This document shows, piece after piece, positions 37,092-45,674 of a stretch of 64,000 nucleotides of DNA. The DNA is from Herbidospora mongoliensis (GTDB lineage: Bacteria > Actinomycetota > Actinomycetes > Streptosporangiales > Streptosporangiaceae). Each line of letters starts with the position of its first letter. Position 1 is the first letter of the stretch. The notes beneath the pieces are model-generated. The model did no database searches, was not told the DNA's origin, and saw nothing but the letters and a program-made list of their open reading frames with translations. A program made the translations under genes and the position numbers. Location of the stretch: contig NZ_BBXD01000009.1 of NCBI RefSeq assembly GCF_001570545.1, positions 434,001 to 498,000 of the forward strand, in the 5' to 3' direction.

Positions 37092-38545
37092 CCCCGCTGA
37101 GCGGCCGGGTCGTCGACGACCCGCACCAGCTCATCCGCGCCGAGGTGCTGGATCCCCAGTTCCGCTACGAGGCCGAGCACCTCCTGCCCTGGTACGTCGC
37201 CATCGAGAAGGCCCTGGCCGCCGAGTACGTCCGGATGGGCGTCATCAGTTCAGGCGACGCGAAGGAGATCGCCGCGGCACTCGACGCGATCACGCCCGCG
37301 GAGATCGAGTCGTGGCGGCAGCGCAGCCTCTCGGACATCGCCCTGGCCATGGAGCGTTTCGTGGCCGACAGGGTGCCCCGGCCCATTCCGGCCTGGCACG
37401 TCGACCGCAGCCGCAACGACCTCCAGGCCTGCGCGCAGCTCCTGGCGGGCAAGCGGTGGCTGTGCGACTTCGCCGCCGAACTGGAGTCGCTGACGGCGGC
37501 GATCCGCGCCTCGGCGACGGCCTCGGCGGAGCTGCCCATGCCGGGTTACACCCACTACCAGGCGGCCCAGATCATCACCCCGGGCTTCTACCTGGCGGCG
37601 CTGGCCGGCCGCCTGCAGCGCAGGTCCGCCCGGCTGCTGGCGCTGCTCGACGACATCGACGCCTGCCCGCTCGGCGCCGGCGCGATGTCGGGCCAGGAAC
37701 TGGCCTGGGACCGTGACCGGCTGGCCGCCCTGCTCGGCTTCTCCCGGACCGAACCGGTCGCGCTCGACGCGGTCGCCTCACGCGAGTGGGCGGCCGAGGT
37801 CACGGCCGAGCTGAGCCTGGTCGGCGCCCTGCTCAGCCGGCTGTGCACCGACCTGCTGGTGTGGGGCGGCAGCGAACACGGCTTCTTCGACCTGCCGGAC
37901 GCGCTGTCGGGCATCTCCGCGGCGATGCCGCAGAAGAAGAACCACCCGGTGCTGGAACGGATCCGCGGCCGGACCGCCCACCTGACCGCCTTCCACTTCG
38001 ACGTGCTGCTCGGCCAGCGCAACACGCCCTACACGAACCTGGTCGAGGTCTCCAAGGAGAGCGGGGCCCATCTGCGCGCCGCGTTCGAGACCGGCTCTTC
38101 GGCCCTGCGGCTGCTGACGGTGGTGTTCGACGGGCTGACCTGGCGCGCCGACCGGTTGCGGCGGGCCTGCGAGGCGGAGTTCTTCGGCGGGTTCAGCCTG
38201 GCCAACCGGCTGACGCTGACCGCGGGGGTGCCGTGGCGCTCCGCCCAGGTGATCGCCGGAGCCTACGTGAAGCGGATGGTGGAGAAGGGGACCGCCCCCG
38301 GCGACGTCGACCCGGCGGCGCTGGCGGAGATCGCCGCCCGCCACGGTCACCCGCCGGCCGATCCCGACGGGCTGCTCGACGGGGTGTTCGACGTCGACGG
38401 GGCGCTGGCCCGGCTGAGCTCGGCCGGGTCGGCGCGTCCCGACCGGGTGGCGGAGGTCCTGGCCGTACAGGAGAAGGAGGCGCGGCGGCTCGGCGACGCC
38501 TGGCGGTCGCGGGCCCGGACGCTCGCCGGGGTGAGGGCGCGGTGA
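37088..38545 (+). CDS. Argininosuccinate lyase homologue, probable fumarate-eliminating step to 2,3-diaminobutyrate
   Basis: A 485-aa member of the aspartase/fumarase superfamily. HVDRSRNDLQACAQLLAGKR and ELPMPGYTHYQAAQIITPGF match argininosuccinate lyase regions. The superfamily signature GSSxMPxKxNP reads ISAAMPQKKNHP, so the second Ser is Ala and one residue is inserted before Pro. Housekeeping lyases keep both serines, which suggests a specialised substrate. With the kinase and PLP enzyme downstream, the inferred reaction removes fumarate from an N-(dicarboxyethyl) adduct to release the second amine of 2,3-diaminobutyrate. GTG 37088 overlaps the exporter stop and the stop overlaps the kinase start. 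Confidence 0.82.
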   Translation: MTPLSGRVVDDPHQLIRAEVLDPQFRYEAEHLLPWYVAIEKALAAEYVRMGVISSGDAKEIAAALDAITPAEIESWRQRSLSDIALAMERFVADRVPRPIPAWHVDRSRNDLQACAQLLAGKRWLCDFAAELESLTAAIRASATASAELPMPGYTHYQAAQIITPGFYLAALAGRLQRRSARLLALLDDIDACPLGAGAMSGQELAWDRDRLAALLGFSRTEPVALDAVASREWAAEVTAELSLVGALLSRLCTDLLVWGGSEHGFFDLPDALSGISAAMPQKKNHPVLERIRGRTAHLTAFHFDVLLGQRNTPYTNLVEVSKESGAHLRAAFETGSSALRLLTVVFDGLTWRADRLRRACEAEFFGGFSLANRLTLTAGVPWRSAQVIAGAYVKRMVEKGTAPGDVDPAALAEIAARHGHPPADPDGLLDGVFDVDGALARLSSAGSARPDRVAEVLAVQEKEARRLGDAWRSRARTLAGVRAR

Positions 38546-39432
38546 CGCCCCCAGGACGCGGGCACGCGCGCGGCACCTTCGGCGAACTGCTGCAGGGGGT
38601 GCTCCCCGACGGCGGCCACTTCCTCGTGACGCTGCCCATCACGGCCGGGGTCACCGCGCACTTCCACCACGTCCCCGATGCCGACGACCTCACCGTCACC
38701 CCGGAGCACAAGCGCAAGTCGCTGGTCGTGGCCCGGCGGGCGCTGACCGCACTCGGCCGGCGCGGCGGCGGGCACCTGCGCCTCACCGGCGACCTGCCCG
38801 AGGGCAAGGGCATGGCCAGCTCGTCGGCCGACCTGGTGGCCACCGCGCGGGCGGTCGCCGCCTCGGTGAGCGGGGCCTTCGCGCCGGCCGAGGTCGAGGC
38901 GCTGCTGCGCGGCATCGAGCCGTCCGACGGCGTGATGTACGACGACGTCGTCGTCTTCCACCACCGGGAGGTGCGGCTGCACAGCAGGCTCGGCCACCTG
39001 CCCGACCTGGTGGTCGTCGGCTACGACGAGGGCGGCCAGGTCGACACGGTCGAGTACAACCGCAGGCTGCCGGCCGTCGGCCGGGCCGAACGCGTCGAAT
39101 ACGGGCACCTGCTCGACCGGCTGACCACGGCGGTGCGGGCCGCCGACGGGGCCGAGATCGGCCGGGTCGCGACCCGGAGCGCCGAACTGCACGCCGCGCA
39201 CCGCGAACGGCGCGCCTTCGCGGCGGTCCGGCGGGCGGCCGACCTGGCCGGCGGCCTCGGCGTCGTCGCCGCGCACAGCGGGACCCTGCTGGGCGTGCTG
39301 CTCTCGGGGGACGACCCCGACCTCGACCAGAAGATCGCCGAGATCCGGCGGCAGTGCGCCGCGCTGGGCGGACCGCTCAGCGTGCACCGGGCCGTCACCC
39401 ATCCCCGAGCGGAGGTCAACGGTGCTGCGTGA
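38542..39432 (+). CDS. GHMP-family kinase, L-threonine kinase (PduX-like)
   Basis: A 296-aa GHMP kinase. GTFGELLQGVLPDGGHFLVT is the start typical of PduX-type threonine kinases and DLPEGKGMASSSADLVA is the ATP-binding P-x3-G-x-SSS loop. Other GHMP landmarks are SDGVMYDDVVVFHHRE and VVAAHSGTLLGVLLSGDD. It should phosphorylate the hydroxyl of L-threonine, creating the leaving group for beta-replacement by the next enzyme. Two GTGA/near-GTGA junctions join it to the lyase upstream and the PLP enzyme downstream (11-nt overlap). The absence of cobalamin genes here points to antibiotic-precursor supply rather than the PduX role. Confidence 0.82.
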   Translation: MTPPGRGHARGTFGELLQGVLPDGGHFLVTLPITAGVTAHFHHVPDADDLTVTPEHKRKSLVVARRALTALGRRGGGHLRLTGDLPEGKGMASSSADLVATARAVAASVSGAFAPAEVEALLRGIEPSDGVMYDDVVVFHHREVRLHSRLGHLPDLVVVGYDEGGQVDTVEYNRRLPAVGRAERVEYGHLLDRLTTAVRAADGAEIGRVATRSAELHAAHRERRAFAAVRRAADLAGGLGVVAAHSGTLLGVLLSGDDPDLDQKIAEIRRQCAALGGPLSVHRAVTHPRAEVNGAA

Positions 39433-41653
39433 GCACATCCACGAGGTCATCGGCGACACCCCGCTGGTCCGGCTCCGCCTCGGCGGGCAGCCGGGACCGG
39501 CGGTGTACGCCAAGCTCGAACTGGCCAACCCGTACGGGATGAAGGACCGGGTGGCCAGGAACATCATCCGCTCCGCGCGGCGGGTCGGCGCGCTGGCCGA
39601 GGGCGCCCCGATCGTCGAGAGCTCCTCCGGGACCATGGCCCTGGGCGTGGCCCTGGTCGGCCGGTCGATGGGGCATCCGGTGCACATCGTCACCGATCCC
39701 CGGGTCGACCGGCTGACCCTGACCAAGCTGCGGTCGCTCGGCTGCGAGGTCCACGTCGTCGACCGGATGACCAGTCACGGCTGGCAGAGCGCCCGGCTGG
39801 AGCGGCTGGAGGAGCTGATGGCCGGCCTGCCGGGGGCGTTCTGGCCGCGCCAGTACAGCAACCCCGACAACCCGGGCGCCTACCGCGACCTGGCCGAGGA
39901 GATCCTCGCGGACCTCGGGCCGATCGACGTCCTGGTCGGCTCGACCGGGAGCGGGGGCTCCCTGTGCGGCACGGCCCGCCCATTGCGCACGGCGTGCCCG
40001 GGGCTGCGGGTGGTGGGCGTCGACTGCGTCGGCAGCGCGCTGTTCGGCCAGACCGACCGGGCCGGACGCCTGCAGAGCGGGCTGGGCAACAGCCTGCGCC
40101 CGCAGAACCTCGACCACACGCTGATCGACGAGGTGCACTGGCTCAACGACCACGAGGCGTTCGCCGCCACCCGGGAGCTCGCCGCCGAACAGCAGATCTT
40201 CGCGGGCAACACGTCCGGCTCGGTCTACCAGGTGCTCAAGGACGTGGCCGCCCGCGCCGAACCGGGCACCCGCATCGTCGGCATCTTCCCCGACCGGGGC
40301 GACCGGTACGTCGAGACCGTCTTCGACGACGACCACTGGGGCGAACACGACGTGGCCGCGCTCCCCCGGGCGGGGCGGGCGGCAGAGGTGGCGTACGGGA
40401 CCGAGGTCCTCACCTGGTCGCGGGCCGACGCGAGCGCGATCCCGCGCGACCGGCGGCATCTGGTGTTCGTCGAGTCGAACACCACCGGGACCGGTATGCG
40501 GGCCCTGGACCTGGCCCGCGAGCTCGACGTCGAACCGGTGCTGCTCACCTCCCGTCCGGAGCGCTACCGGGGGCTGGCGGCCACCGGCGCCGAGGTGATC
40601 GTCTGCGACACCACCTCGCTGCCCGCGCTGCGCGAGGTGCTGCAGCGCCGTTTCCACCGCGCCGAGCTGGCGGGGGTGACCACCACCAGCGACTACTCCG
40701 TCCCGTTCGCCGCCGACCTGGCCGCCTGGCTGCACCTGCCCGGCAACTGCCCCGACGCCGTGGCGACCTGCCGGGACAAGGGGCGGCTGCGCGCGGCCCT
40801 CACCGAACTGGCGCACCCCCGCTGGACCCGCGTCACCGACCCGGGGCAGGTGGCCGCGGCGGTCGCGCACGCCGGGCTGCCGTGCGTGGTCAAGCCCGCC
40901 GACGAGTCGGGCTCCCAGGACGTCGTGCTGTGCTCCGGCGTCGAGGAGGCGATCGCGCACGCGGCGACCGTGCTGGCCAGGACCGAGAACGCCCGGGGGC
41001 TGCCGACGGCGGGGGCGGTCCTCGTGGAGGAGTACCTCGGCGGTCCCGAATACAGCGTCGAGATGTTCAGTCACGGCGGGCGGCACCACCTGGTCGGCGT
41101 CACCGCCAAGACCGTGGCCGGTCTGCCCTGGTTCGTCGAGACGCAGCACCTGTTCCCGGCGGCCGTCCCCGCGTCGGTGGAGCAGGTCGTCCGGGCGGCG
41201 CTGGAGGCCACCGGGTTCCGGCTCGGCGCCTCGCACACCGAGGTCAAGCTCACCGCGGGCGGGCCGGTGATCGTCGAGCTCAACGCCCGGCTGGCCGGCG
41301 GCATGATCCCCGAGCTGATCCGCCGCGTCACAGGTGTCGACCTGCTGCGCCAGCAGCTGCGCGCGGCCCTCGGCCTCGACCCCGAGCTGACGCCCGAGCG
41401 GCAGGAGCGCGGCGGCATCCGGTTCCTGCGGTCGGAGCAGGCGGGCCGACTGGTCCGCGTCGAGGGGGTGGAGCGGGCCGAGGCCGTGCCCGGCGTCGTG
41501 CTGGTCACCGTGACGGCCGAGCCCGGTTCCCTGATCGGGCCGCCGAAAGACGCGTACGGACGACTGGGCTACGTCGTCGCCACCGGCGACGAGACGGAGA
41601 AGGCCCTGGTCGCGGCTGAGAACGAGATCCGCTTCGTGGTGGAGGCCGAATGA
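39422..41653 (+). CDS. PLP-dependent cysteine-synthase-like enzyme fused to an ATP-grasp domain
   Basis: A 743-aa fusion. Residues 1-320 are a fold type II PLP enzyme: GDTPLVRLRL, the Schiff-base Lys in NPYGMKDRVARNI, substrate loop ESSSGTMALG and phosphate loop GSTGSGGSLCG. Residues about 340-743 are an ATP-grasp ligase: CVVKPADESGSQDV as nucleotide loop, AVLVEEYLGGPEYSVEMF and VIVELNARLAGGMIPE with the metal-binding E and N. The first domain is inferred to replace the phosphate of phosphothreonine with an amine donor, probably aspartate. The role of the fused ATP-grasp is unclear: it might ligate an amino acid to the diamino acid. GTG 39422 follows GGAGGT. The fusion is unusual compared with separate SbnA-type enzymes. 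Confidence 0.85.
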   Translation: MLREHIHEVIGDTPLVRLRLGGQPGPAVYAKLELANPYGMKDRVARNIIRSARRVGALAEGAPIVESSSGTMALGVALVGRSMGHPVHIVTDPRVDRLTLTKLRSLGCEVHVVDRMTSHGWQSARLERLEELMAGLPGAFWPRQYSNPDNPGAYRDLAEEILADLGPIDVLVGSTGSGGSLCGTARPLRTACPGLRVVGVDCVGSALFGQTDRAGRLQSGLGNSLRPQNLDHTLIDEVHWLNDHEAFAATRELAAEQQIFAGNTSGSVYQVLKDVAARAEPGTRIVGIFPDRGDRYVETVFDDDHWGEHDVAALPRAGRAAEVAYGTEVLTWSRADASAIPRDRRHLVFVESNTTGTGMRALDLARELDVEPVLLTSRPERYRGLAATGAEVIVCDTTSLPALREVLQRRFHRAELAGVTTTSDYSVPFAADLAAWLHLPGNCPDAVATCRDKGRLRAALTELAHPRWTRVTDPGQVAAAVAHAGLPCVVKPADESGSQDVVLCSGVEEAIAHAATVLARTENARGLPTAGAVLVEEYLGGPEYSVEMFSHGGRHHLVGVTAKTVAGLPWFVETQHLFPAAVPASVEQVVRAALEATGFRLGASHTEVKLTAGGPVIVELNARLAGGMIPELIRRVTGVDLLRQQLRAALGLDPELTPERQERGGIRFLRSEQAGRLVRVEGVERAEAVPGVVLVTVTAEPGSLIGPPKDAYGRLGYVVATGDETEKALVAAENEIRFVVEAE

Positions 41654-42684
41654 TCGAGATGCGAAGTGACACGTTCACCCAGCCGACCCCCGCCATGCGC
41701 CGGGCGATGGCGGACGCCGAGGTGGGCGACGACGTCTACGGGGAGGACCCGACCGTCAACGCCCTGGAGGAGCGCACCGCCGCCCTGCTCGGCAAGCAGC
41801 GGGCCTGCCTGATGCCCAGCGGGACGATGGCCAATCTGGCGTGCATCCTGGCCCACTGCCCGCGCGGCACGAAGGTCCTCGTGGGCGCGGAGACCGACAT
41901 CTATCTGTACGAGGCCCACGGCGCCGCCGTCGTGGGAGGCGTCTCCTACGAGCCTCTCCCCAACGGGCCCGACGGCCGGATCGCCCTCGGCGCGCTGGCC
42001 GCCGCGTTCCCCGAGGAGGAGGGCGACCCCCAGTTCGCCGAGGTCGGCCTGATCTGCCTGGAGAACACCCACAACCGGTGCGGCGGCGTGGTCCTGCCGC
42101 CCGGCTACGCCCGGGAGGTGCGGGCGTTCGCCGACGAGCGGGGGGTGCCCGTGCACCTCGACGGCGCCCGGCTGTTCAACGCCGCCACGGCCATGGGGGT
42201 GTCCCCGGCGGCGGTGGCCGAGCACGCCGACTCGGTGCAGTTCTGCCTCTCCAAGGGGCTGGGCGCGCCGATCGGCTCCATGGTCGCCGGGGACGAGGCG
42301 TTCGTCGGCCGGGTCCGGCGGCTGCGCAAGATGCTCGGCGGCGGCATGCGGCAGGCGGGGATCGTCGCGGCGGCCGGGCTGGTCGCCCTCGACACGGCGG
42401 GGCGGCTGGCCGAAGACCACGAGCACGCCCGGCTGCTGGCCAAGGGCCTGGCCGACGTGCCCGGCGTGGAGATCGACCCGTCGGGCGTCCAGACCAACAT
42501 CGTGCTGTTCCGGGTGGCCGGGCCCGCGCCGCCGGAGTTCGTCCGGCGCTGCCGGGACGGCGGCCTGGCCATCGGGGAGTTCGGCCACGGCCGGTTACGC
42601 GCGGTCACCCATCTGGGGGTCACCCGCCCGGACGTCGACACCGCGCTCGACATCATCCGCACGGCGATCGGGAGAGACAGATGA
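41650..42684 (+). CDS. Low-specificity threonine aldolase (beta-hydroxy amino acid aldolase)
   Basis: A 344-aa fold type I PLP enzyme. The start [19 protein letters not shown] and [18 protein letters not shown] are diagnostic of L-threonine/L-allo-threonine aldolases; PLP Lys lies in [14 protein letters not shown] and the cofactor Asp in [14 protein letters not shown]. It reversibly splits beta-hydroxy amino acids to glycine and an aldehyde; in a cluster it could supply a beta-hydroxy amino acid or adjust threonine and glycine. ATG 41650 overlaps the previous stop (ATGA), and its own stop overlaps the MbtH start. Its biosynthetic role is inferred from context. Confidence 0.88.
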   Translation: MIEMRSDTFTQPTPAMRRAMADAEVGDDVYGEDPTVNALEERTAALLGKQRACLMPSGTMANLACILAHCPRGTKVLVGAETDIYLYEAHGAAVVGGVSYEPLPNGPDGRIALGALAAAFPEEEGDPQFAEVGLICLENTHNRCGGVVLPPGYAREVRAFADERGVPVHLDGARLFNAATAMGVSPAAVAEHADSVQFCLSKGLGAPIGSMVAGDEAFVGRVRRLRKMLGGGMRQAGIVAAAGLVALDTAGRLAEDHEHARLLAKGLADVPGVEIDPSGVQTNIVLFRVAGPAPPEFVRRCRDGGLAIGEFGHGRLRAVTHLGVTRPDVDTALDIIRTAIGRDR

Positions 42685-42866
42685 CATACGAGGTCGTGGT
42701 GAACGACGAGGAGCAGTATTCGATCTGGCCGCACGAACGCGAGATGCCCGCCGGATGGCGGGCCGCCGGGTTCAGCGGCCCGCGCGAGGAGTGCCTGGAC
42801 CACATCTCCCGGGTGTGGACCGACATGCGCCCGCTGAGCCTGCGGCGGAAACTGGGCCGGCCGTGA
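42681..42866 (+). CDS. MbtH-like protein
   Basis: A 61-aa MbtH-family protein with the invariant pattern: [10 protein letters not shown] near residue 10, then [20 protein letters not shown] and [14 protein letters not shown], matching the family's N-x-E-x-Q-x-S-x-W-P ... W-x-D-x-R-P consensus. MbtH proteins bind A domains of NRPSs and are needed for their solubility or activity; here possible clients include the two free-standing A domains next to it. ATGA overlap with the aldolase and GTG overlap with the aminotransferase make it an integral operon member. Confidence 0.95.
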   Translation: MTYEVVVNDEEQYSIWPHEREMPAGWRAAGFSGPREECLDHISRVWTDMRPLSLRRKLGRP

Positions 42867-43978
42867 TCGCCGAGATCTCCGCGCTGCAGCGACGGCTCGG
42901 CCACGCGGACGCCAACCCCGGACACGACTGGCTCAACCTGGTCGAGAACGTGCCCCAGTGGCCCGACCCGCCGGGCCTGCCCGCCGCCCCGGCCGGAACG
43001 CCGTTCGGGTACGCCCCCTCGCAGGGCCACCCCGCGCTCATCGAGGCCCTGGTCAAGCGGGAACGCACCGTCAGCGCCGCCGCGCACGTCGACGAGGCGA
43101 ACGTGCTGGTCACCGCAGGCGGCATCCACGCGATCGGGCTGGTGCTGCGCGAACTGGCCGCCCTCGGCCACCACCGCGCCCTGCACGCCACGCCCGTCTT
43201 CATCGGCGTGCACGACCTCATGCGGGCCGCCGGGATGACCCCTCGGGCGCTCCCCCTCACCGGCACACCCGACGACCTGCCGCTGCTGCTCGCGCACGTC
43301 GACGGCCCGACCGTCGTCTACCTCAACCTTCCGCACAACCCGACCGGGGCCGTGCTCTCGCCCGGCCTGCTGCCGGTGCTGCGCGAACTGGCCGCCCACC
43401 CGGACGTCTTCGTCCTCTACGACGCGGTCTACGACTCCTTCGACTTCCGGTCCGCGCCCTGCCCGGCACCCGTCGACCTCGCCGTGTCCGGCCCGCGCAT
43501 GGCGGTGGTGAACTCCGCGTCCAAGAGCCTGGGGCGTCCCGGTGAGCGGGTGGGCTGGGTGGTGGCCGCCGAGGGCGTGATCGCCGGGCTGGTGCCCCGG
43601 CTGGAGTGGGAGATCGTCTCGGTGAACGGCGCCGCCCAGCACGCGGTCGCCGCCGCGCTGACCGCCGGGAACGCTCCTCTGGTGGACGCGGTGCGCCGGG
43701 GGCGCGCGGCGTTCGCGCGGGCCGTGGCGGGCACCCGGCTCGACACGCCCCTGCCGCCCGGCGGCAGCCAGTTGTGGATGGACCTCGGCGTCGGCGACGT
43801 GGAGGCGTTCGCCGACTTCGCCCTGCACCGCCACCATCTGGTGCTCACCACCTCCGCCAACTACGCCCCGGCGCTGCCCGGCCACATCCGCTTCCCCACC
43901 GGCATGCCGGAGGAGCTGATCCGGCGCTCCCTGGCCGTGCTGGCCGACGCGCTCGACGACTGGGAGCGCCGATCATGA
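42863..43978 (+). CDS. PLP-dependent aminotransferase (class I/II)
   Basis: A 371-aa fold type I aminotransferase: [32 protein letters not shown] (conserved N-x-P-x-N-P-T-G), cofactor Asp in [12 protein letters not shown], and PLP Lys in [20 protein letters not shown] 42863 overlaps the MbtH stop; the longer upstream frame would run through MbtH and is not used. Together with the keto-acid methyltransferase at 34734 it could shuttle an amino acid to its keto acid and back, the MrsB role. An alternative is supply of an unrelated nonstandard amino acid. Confidence 0.86.
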   Translation: MIAEISALQRRLGHADANPGHDWLNLVENVPQWPDPPGLPAAPAGTPFGYAPSQGHPALIEALVKRERTVSAAAHVDEANVLVTAGGIHAIGLVLRELAALGHHRALHATPVFIGVHDLMRAAGMTPRALPLTGTPDDLPLLLAHVDGPTVVYLNLPHNPTGAVLSPGLLPVLRELAAHPDVFVLYDAVYDSFDFRSAPCPAPVDLAVSGPRMAVVNSASKSLGRPGERVGWVVAAEGVIAGLVPRLEWEIVSVNGAAQHAVAAALTAGNAPLVDAVRRGRAAFARAVAGTRLDTPLPPGGSQLWMDLGVGDVEAFADFALHRHHLVLTTSANYAPALPGHIRFPTGMPEELIRRSLAVLADALDDWERRS

Positions 43979-45417
43979 GGGAGTTCACGCCCGCCCACCG
44001 GCTGTTCGACGAGGTGGCGCGCCGGCACGCGGACGCCGTCGCGGTCGAGGCCCCGGACGGGGACCTGACCTTCGCCGAACTCGACGCCCGGTCCCGCGAT
44101 CTGGCCACCCGGCTGCTCCGGCGCGGCGCGGGCGCCGAGACGGTGGTCGCGGTCGGCTGCGGCCGCACCACCGAACTGATCGTCGCGATGCTCGGCGTGC
44201 TGCGGGCGGGGGCCGCGTTCCTGCTGCTGGACACCGGCGAACCGGCCGCGCGGACCAAGGAGAAGCTGGCCCTCGCCGACGCCGCGTTCATGGTGGGCGG
44301 CGACGACGGCCACGGGCTGCCGTTGATCCCCGTCCAGGCGGCGGCCTCGGATCCCGGTGTGCTGCCCGAGGTGCATCCCCGTCAGCTCGCCTACGTCGTG
44401 TTCACCTCCGGCACCACGGGCGTGCCCAAGGGCGTGCTGATCGAACATCTCGGCCTGGCCGAGCACGTGCTGACCCAGCTCGCGCCCGTCTACCGGCGGG
44501 TCGGGCCCGACGGCACGCTCAGCGTCGGCGGCGGCGCGCCCGTGACCTTCGACTCCTTCATCGACCAGGTGCTGCCGACGCTGACGCTCGGGCACCGGCT
44601 CGTGCTGCTCGGCGAGATGGAGCGGCGCGACCCCGGCAGCTTCCTGTCCAGGAGGACCGACGTGGTCGACTGCTCCCCCTCCCAGCTCTCGCTCCTGGTG
44701 GAGTTCGGCCTGCTCGACGGGCCGCTCAGGCTGGCCGTCTTCGGCGGCGAGAAGCCGGGCCCGGAGATGTGGCGGGCCCTGCGCGCGGCTGCCGCCCAGG
44801 CGGTCAGCGTGTACGGAGCCACCGAGTGCTCCATCGGCTCGGTCGAGGCCAGCCCGCACGACAGCGACCGCGTCTGCCTGGGGGAAGCGGCCGGTTCGGC
44901 CACCCTCCACCTGCTCGGCGACGACCTGCGCCCGGCCGACGAGGGCGAGATCTACTTGGGCGGCCCGGGGGTCGGCCGGGGCTATCTCGGCGATCCACGG
45001 CAGACGGCGGAACGGTTCGTTCCCGACCCGTTCGGCGAGCCGGGATCGCGCATGTACCGCACCGGTGACCTGGGCCGCCGAGCCCCCGACGGGCTGCTGG
45101 AGTTCCAGGGCCGGGCCGACGACCAGGTCAAGATCAGCGGCTACCGCATCGAGCCAGGTGAGGTCGAGGCCGTGCTCGACACCCTGCCGGGGGTGCGGCG
45201 CTCGGCCGTGGTCCCGGCGGCCGTCCAAGGCCGGGTGGCCCATCTGGTCGCCTACGTCGAGACCTCGCCCGACTACGACGAGGCGGCCGTGCGGGCGGAG
45301 CTCGGCGCGCGGCTGCCGGGCTATCTGGTGCCCAAGCGGGTGGTGCCGATCGCGGCGCTGCCGCTGACGCCCAACGGAAAAGTCGACAGGAATCGTCTGC
45401 GGGGGATGCAGCAGTGA
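43975..45417 (+). CDS. Free-standing NRPS adenylation domain 1
   Basis: A 480-aa complete A domain without a T domain: AYVVFTSGTTGVPKG (A3), VYGATECSIGSVE (A5), MYRTGDLGRRAPDGLLEFQG (A7-A8) and NGKVDRNRL (A10). The pocket by motif anchoring is D-S-D-D-A-F-V-I-G; two additional acidic residues (239 and 278) would suit a substrate with a second amine, such as the 2,3-diaminobutyrate predicted from the genes upstream. It must act in trans. The nearest A-less carriers are the first T domain of the gene at 45671 and T1 of the gene at 26414. ATG 43975 overlaps the aminotransferase stop. Confidence 0.9.
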   Translation: MREFTPAHRLFDEVARRHADAVAVEAPDGDLTFAELDARSRDLATRLLRRGAGAETVVAVGCGRTTELIVAMLGVLRAGAAFLLLDTGEPAARTKEKLALADAAFMVGGDDGHGLPLIPVQAAASDPGVLPEVHPRQLAYVVFTSGTTGVPKGVLIEHLGLAEHVLTQLAPVYRRVGPDGTLSVGGGAPVTFDSFIDQVLPTLTLGHRLVLLGEMERRDPGSFLSRRTDVVDCSPSQLSLLVEFGLLDGPLRLAVFGGEKPGPEMWRALRAAAAQAVSVYGATECSIGSVEASPHDSDRVCLGEAAGSATLHLLGDDLRPADEGEIYLGGPGVGRGYLGDPRQTAERFVPDPFGEPGSRMYRTGDLGRRAPDGLLEFQGRADDQVKISGYRIEPGEVEAVLDTLPGVRRSAVVPAAVQGRVAHLVAYVETSPDYDEAAVRAELGARLPGYLVPKRVVPIAALPLTPNGKVDRNRLRGMQQ

Positions 45418-45674
45418 AGCGGATGACGCGACCCGTCCCGGTGATGGTCGGCGGCGACCTGCTCTACCGGGTCGAACGGCTCCACCACGTCCTGGTGACC
45501 TTCCCCGGGACCCGGGGCGGCACCACGCTCAGCGTCGCCCTCGACCCCGACCGGACCGTGGTCGCCGGGGGCACGCTCCACCTGGAGGGCTCGCTGACCC
45601 TCGACCGCCGGCCGGTCCGGTGCGTGGCCGACGTCGATCTGACCACCGGCACGGGTCTGGGGATGGTCGCATGA
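45414..45674 (+). CDS. Small protein of unknown function in the NRPS operon
   Basis: An 86-aa protein beginning at GTG 45414 (overlapping the A-domain stop) and ending in a TGA that overlaps the NRPS ATG; ATG 45423 is an alternative. It is predicted to be mainly beta-strand: RPVPVMVGGDLLYRV, HHVLVTFPGTRGGTTLSVAL and RPVRCVADVDLTTGTG. There are no membrane segments and no catalytic signature. I do not recognise a family. Its tight coupling between a free A domain and the synthetase with a vestigial A domain suggests a helper in trans loading, but that is speculation from position. Confidence 0.65.
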   Translation: MKRMTRPVPVMVGGDLLYRVERLHHVLVTFPGTRGGTTLSVALDPDRTVVAGGTLHLEGSLTLDRRPVRCVADVDLTTGTGLGMVA

